Source of the DNA: Tubiluchus corallicola
Taxonomy: Eukaryota; Priapulida; Priapulimorpha; Priapulimorphida; Tubiluchidae
Assembly: GCA_030141605.1 (NCBI GenBank)
Contig: JAQGDQ010000452.1
Span: 1 to 39,114, forward strand
Direction of reading: 5' to 3'
Length of the DNA: 39,114 nucleotides
Under the pieces are notes generated by a model that worked only from the letters and a program-made list of their open reading frames with translations, had not been told where the DNA came from and did no database searches. The first letter of the stretch is position 1. Each line of letters begins with the position of its first letter. The position numbers were made by a program, and so were the translations under genes. Below are positions 37,601 to 39,114 of this stretch, piece after piece.

Positions 37601-38783
37601 TTTCTGAGTCGAGTAAACGACTGAGTCTATTAGCCGTGAGTCTAATTTACGGTGCCTACTGTACTAGTTAACACATGTTAAAGAGCTAACACATGTTAAA
37701 CAGTTATTAGATCAGTGGTTACTCTCTTACAACTACAAAAAAGCAATTGCGTTCAAGCCTTATAAAGTTAAAATGCGAAAATACTAACTCAGTCAGATTA
37801 ACAACAAGTTGGTACAACCAACCGGGTTGAATCAATGAACATTCAATGAAAGAGTCATAAGATGCCAGACAAATTGACAACAAATTACCATTAAAGCCTA
37901 GTATCTATTACAGTAACTGTTAGCAAGTAGAAACTGTATAACTCAGTAATGAAAACCATAGAGAAGCAGTCACCATAACAAAAAGGACTCTCCCTTTTGG
38001 CCATTCGGCTTATCATGATAATGTGCAAGAATGAGAACTTGTTTGAACTTGTGGTCATGCAGCTCCCTCTGGTGATCAACACTAGAGATGGTCGCCATAA
38101 ATGCACTGTATGTATGCTTATCCTCGCTGTTTCAAAAAGAATAAAAGAGTGAACAAAAAGCCTGTAGGTAAACAAAAGCAATTCTCACAATTGTATCAAA
38201 AGCATTTTCCTTTGAAATTCTGAAAAGATTACTTTCACTGCTTGCAAGTAACAAAATATATATTTGCTGGCATTCTGAATTACGGGTAATGCATAATTAG
38301 AGCTGACGTGATGTCACAAGTAAACAAAAACAATGCTACAGTATGGCAACATTCTCAATACACTGTTAGTTGAAACATTTTTCTTCATAATTTTTTGCAA
38401 GAACTAGTGTACTGACGTACGGTACATGTACTGAATAGACTGCCATATTTTCTAAGAATAATCACCAGCCTTTTTGTATACAACAGTTATTTACAGTTTG
38501 TTTGCTGGCCTGCTGCCTTTTTAATAGACTTTTGTAGCTTTTTACAGTTTCTTCACTAATTTCTTTTACATTTAAGCTTGTCAAGTTAAGCGGTTAAATG
38601 CTATGCTGAAGGCTCACTCGCGTTATGGCGTTTTCATCCCTAGATGCACGTCTTCCGGTGATTATGCCCCTTTCCAGAGTTGGCCCAGCACAGGATACTC
38701 ATGGTGCGTCAACAAAAATGGCGTAGAAATTCCCGGAACAAAAGTTGGACCTGGTAAAATTGCCAACTGTTCTGAAGACTCAT
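33552..38783 (+). CDS. Secreted WAP + thyroglobulin type-1 modular protein (3' end outside window)
   Basis: Three exons are legible: 33552-33618 (signal peptide), 34838-34996 (WAP four-disulfide core) and 38577-38783 (thyroglobulin type-1). Each ends in phase 1 and the two domain exons also begin in phase 1, so they join in frame. The first reads MCYLRTCTLLLVVVHSF then INIARG, a hydrophobic secretion signal. All three donors are GT (GTTTGC, GTATTC, GTGAGT) and both acceptors AG. The gene continues past the right end, because the last exon ends in a split codon at a strong donor. WAP and Tg1 modules each occur in secreted protease inhibitors and matrix proteins, so a role in controlling extracellular proteases is an inference from module type. 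Joining across the 3.6-kb intron is inferred from phase and domain logic. The full protein and its closest relative are unknown. Confidence 0.75.
34611..34656. repeat. (TA)n microsatellite in intron 1 of the WAP/Tg1 gene
   Basis: About 20 TA dinucleotides with a minor interruption near the end. Shorter TA runs lie at 34076-34096 and 36078-36092. Confidence 0.9.
34838..34996 (+). CDS. Exon encoding a WAP four-disulfide core domain
   Basis: A phase 1-1 exon after tatgtgaaacag and before GTATTC. It begins GLRNPCLSPSYIQMVDREC and carries eight cysteines in WAP order: NPC, REC, KQC, DDC, the adjacent pair LCC, DGC and VC. The D-D-C, CC and C-G-x-x-C blocks match the four-disulfide core consensus. 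It is about 50 residues, the usual size for one WAP domain. Confidence 0.85.
35094..35296. repeat. 54-bp minisatellite in intron 2 of the WAP/Tg1 gene
   Basis: Four units start at 35094, 35148, 35202 and 35243 with lengths 54, 54, 41 and 54. The third has lost 13 bp (the tgcccaagttgac block). Each full unit contains the palindrome TTGACGTCAA or a one-base variant, plus alternating GTTGACT and GTCAA words. Confidence 0.92.
35297..37188. other. Intron sequence of the WAP/Tg1 gene, no further exon seen
   Basis: I looked for cysteine-rich phase-1 exons on the plus strand and found none. The sequence is AT-rich and otherwise unremarkable, apart from a (TA)n run near 36080 and CTTACGTCACAG near 36650. 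Confidence 0.5.
37189..37663. mobile_element. pogo/Tc1-type MITE in intron 2 of the WAP/Tg1 gene
   Basis: The ends are TA-CAGTAGGCAGCAC and the inverted GGTGCCTACTG-TA, so a TA target-site duplication and terminal inverted repeats beginning CAGTA(GGCA). The 470-bp interior has no ORF. Subterminal copies of ACTGAGTCG/GACTCAGTCG-type words occur near both ends (about 37249, 37605 and 37619). Confidence 0.65.
37664..38576. other. Rest of intron 2, no exon seen
   Basis: An 18-bp direct duplication, taacacatgttaaa plus cag/gag, lies at about 37670-37701. A GC-richer patch on the minus strand near 38045-38095 (CTCTAGTGTTGATCACCAGA) may be repeat-derived. Confidence 0.45.
38577..38783 (+). CDS. Exon encoding a thyroglobulin type-1 domain lacking Cys3 and Cys4
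   Basis: A phase 1-1 exon after ttttacatttaag and before GTGAGT. It reads CQVKRLNAMLKAHS, then YGVFIPRC, GDYAPFQSWPSTGYSWCV, NGVEIPGTKVGPG and ANC. The P-x-C, F-Q-x, G-Y-x-W-C-V and G-T spacing is diagnostic of Tg1. At the two positions where the family normally has Cys (the Q-C and C-W-C-V motifs) there is Ser (codons AGT and TCA). Four cysteines remain, consistent with the first and third disulfides of the usual three. Confidence 0.85.
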
Positions 38784-39023
38784 GTGAGTTTATAAATCAT
38801 TAATCAAACTGAATAATCAGAATTTTGTATTTCTGCTGTATGAGAGCTGAAGAGTTTTCGATTAATGTAACTTCTGTGATATACAAAAAGCATCAATGGA
38901 AACAAAAAAATCAGTCAATGACCTATGTTACAATATTAAAAATTATGTTGTCCATTTGTAATCTTGTCTACTATTTTCTATTATAATGACATTAAATTAA
39001 GGCCGAGTAGGCAAATAAACTTC

Positions 39024-39025
<2 letters not shown>

Positions 39026-39114
<89 letters not shown>
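39026..39114. repeat. (CT)n array running off the right edge
   Basis: At least 44 CT units with no interruption reach the window end, so true length is unknown. It sits in the next intron of the WAP/Tg1 gene if the donor at 38784 is used. Confidence 0.98.

Noticed and set aside
37891-38181. Minus-strand 96-codon ORF in the WAP/Tg1 intron
   Set aside because: No domain, no splice context, and it is antisense within an intron.

Overview
This is metazoan nuclear DNA, almost certainly from an invertebrate. Genes are split by GT-AG introns. Large AT-rich non-coding stretches carry minisatellites, long di-, tri- and tetranucleotide arrays, tRNA-derived repeats, and non-autonomous DNA transposons. 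One gene is a canonical animal ribosomal protein gene (RPL18/eL18) with a TOP-like start. I cannot place the species. The eL18 protein reads closer to vertebrate-type than insect-type eL18, which fits a marine invertebrate such as a tunicate, another invertebrate deuterostome, a lophotrochozoan or a cnidarian, but this is inference.

Layout. 1-2196 is a 21-bp-unit satellite that enters from the left and decays at its right edge. 2.7-20 kb has no gene I can support. It holds a SAP-like ORF fragment, compound (ATT)n/(TAG)n microsatellites, 24-, 27-, 37/38- and 60-bp minisatellites, a ~450-bp (GA)n tract, several tRNA-Thr(UGU)-like sequences (two in a 303-bp tandem duplication), a tRNA-headed SINE candidate, two LINE-like 3' tails, and a ~365-386-bp dispersed repeat family present in both orientations.

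Three protein-coding genes are supported. (1) 21102-22880, minus: an intronless two-pass membrane protein resembling the TMEM200 (DUF2371) family. It has a long Ser-rich N-terminal region with degenerate repeats and a heavily N-glycosylatable loop. (2) 25563-30703, minus: RPL18, five coding exons, 188 aa, every junction resolvable by eye. Its introns 3 and 4 contain a hAT-type MITE and a pogo/Tigger-type element. (3) 33552 to beyond the right end, plus: a secreted modular protein with a signal-peptide exon, a WAP four-disulfide-core exon and a thyroglobulin type-1 exon, joined by phase-1 introns. The thyroglobulin domain has lost both cysteines of one disulfide pair. Its introns contain a 54-bp minisatellite and a pogo-type MITE.

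The three genes show no sign of working in one pathway. The WAP and thyroglobulin type-1 modules of gene 3 are typical of secreted protease-inhibitor or matrix proteins. No CRISPR array, rRNA or prokaryote-like operon is visible. The most interesting signals are the four-cysteine Tg1 domain fused to WAP, the repeat-bearing TMEM200-like protein, the fold-back element at 32409-32690 near a palindromic RFX-type X-box, and the satellite whose every unit carries 5'-splice-site-like words.
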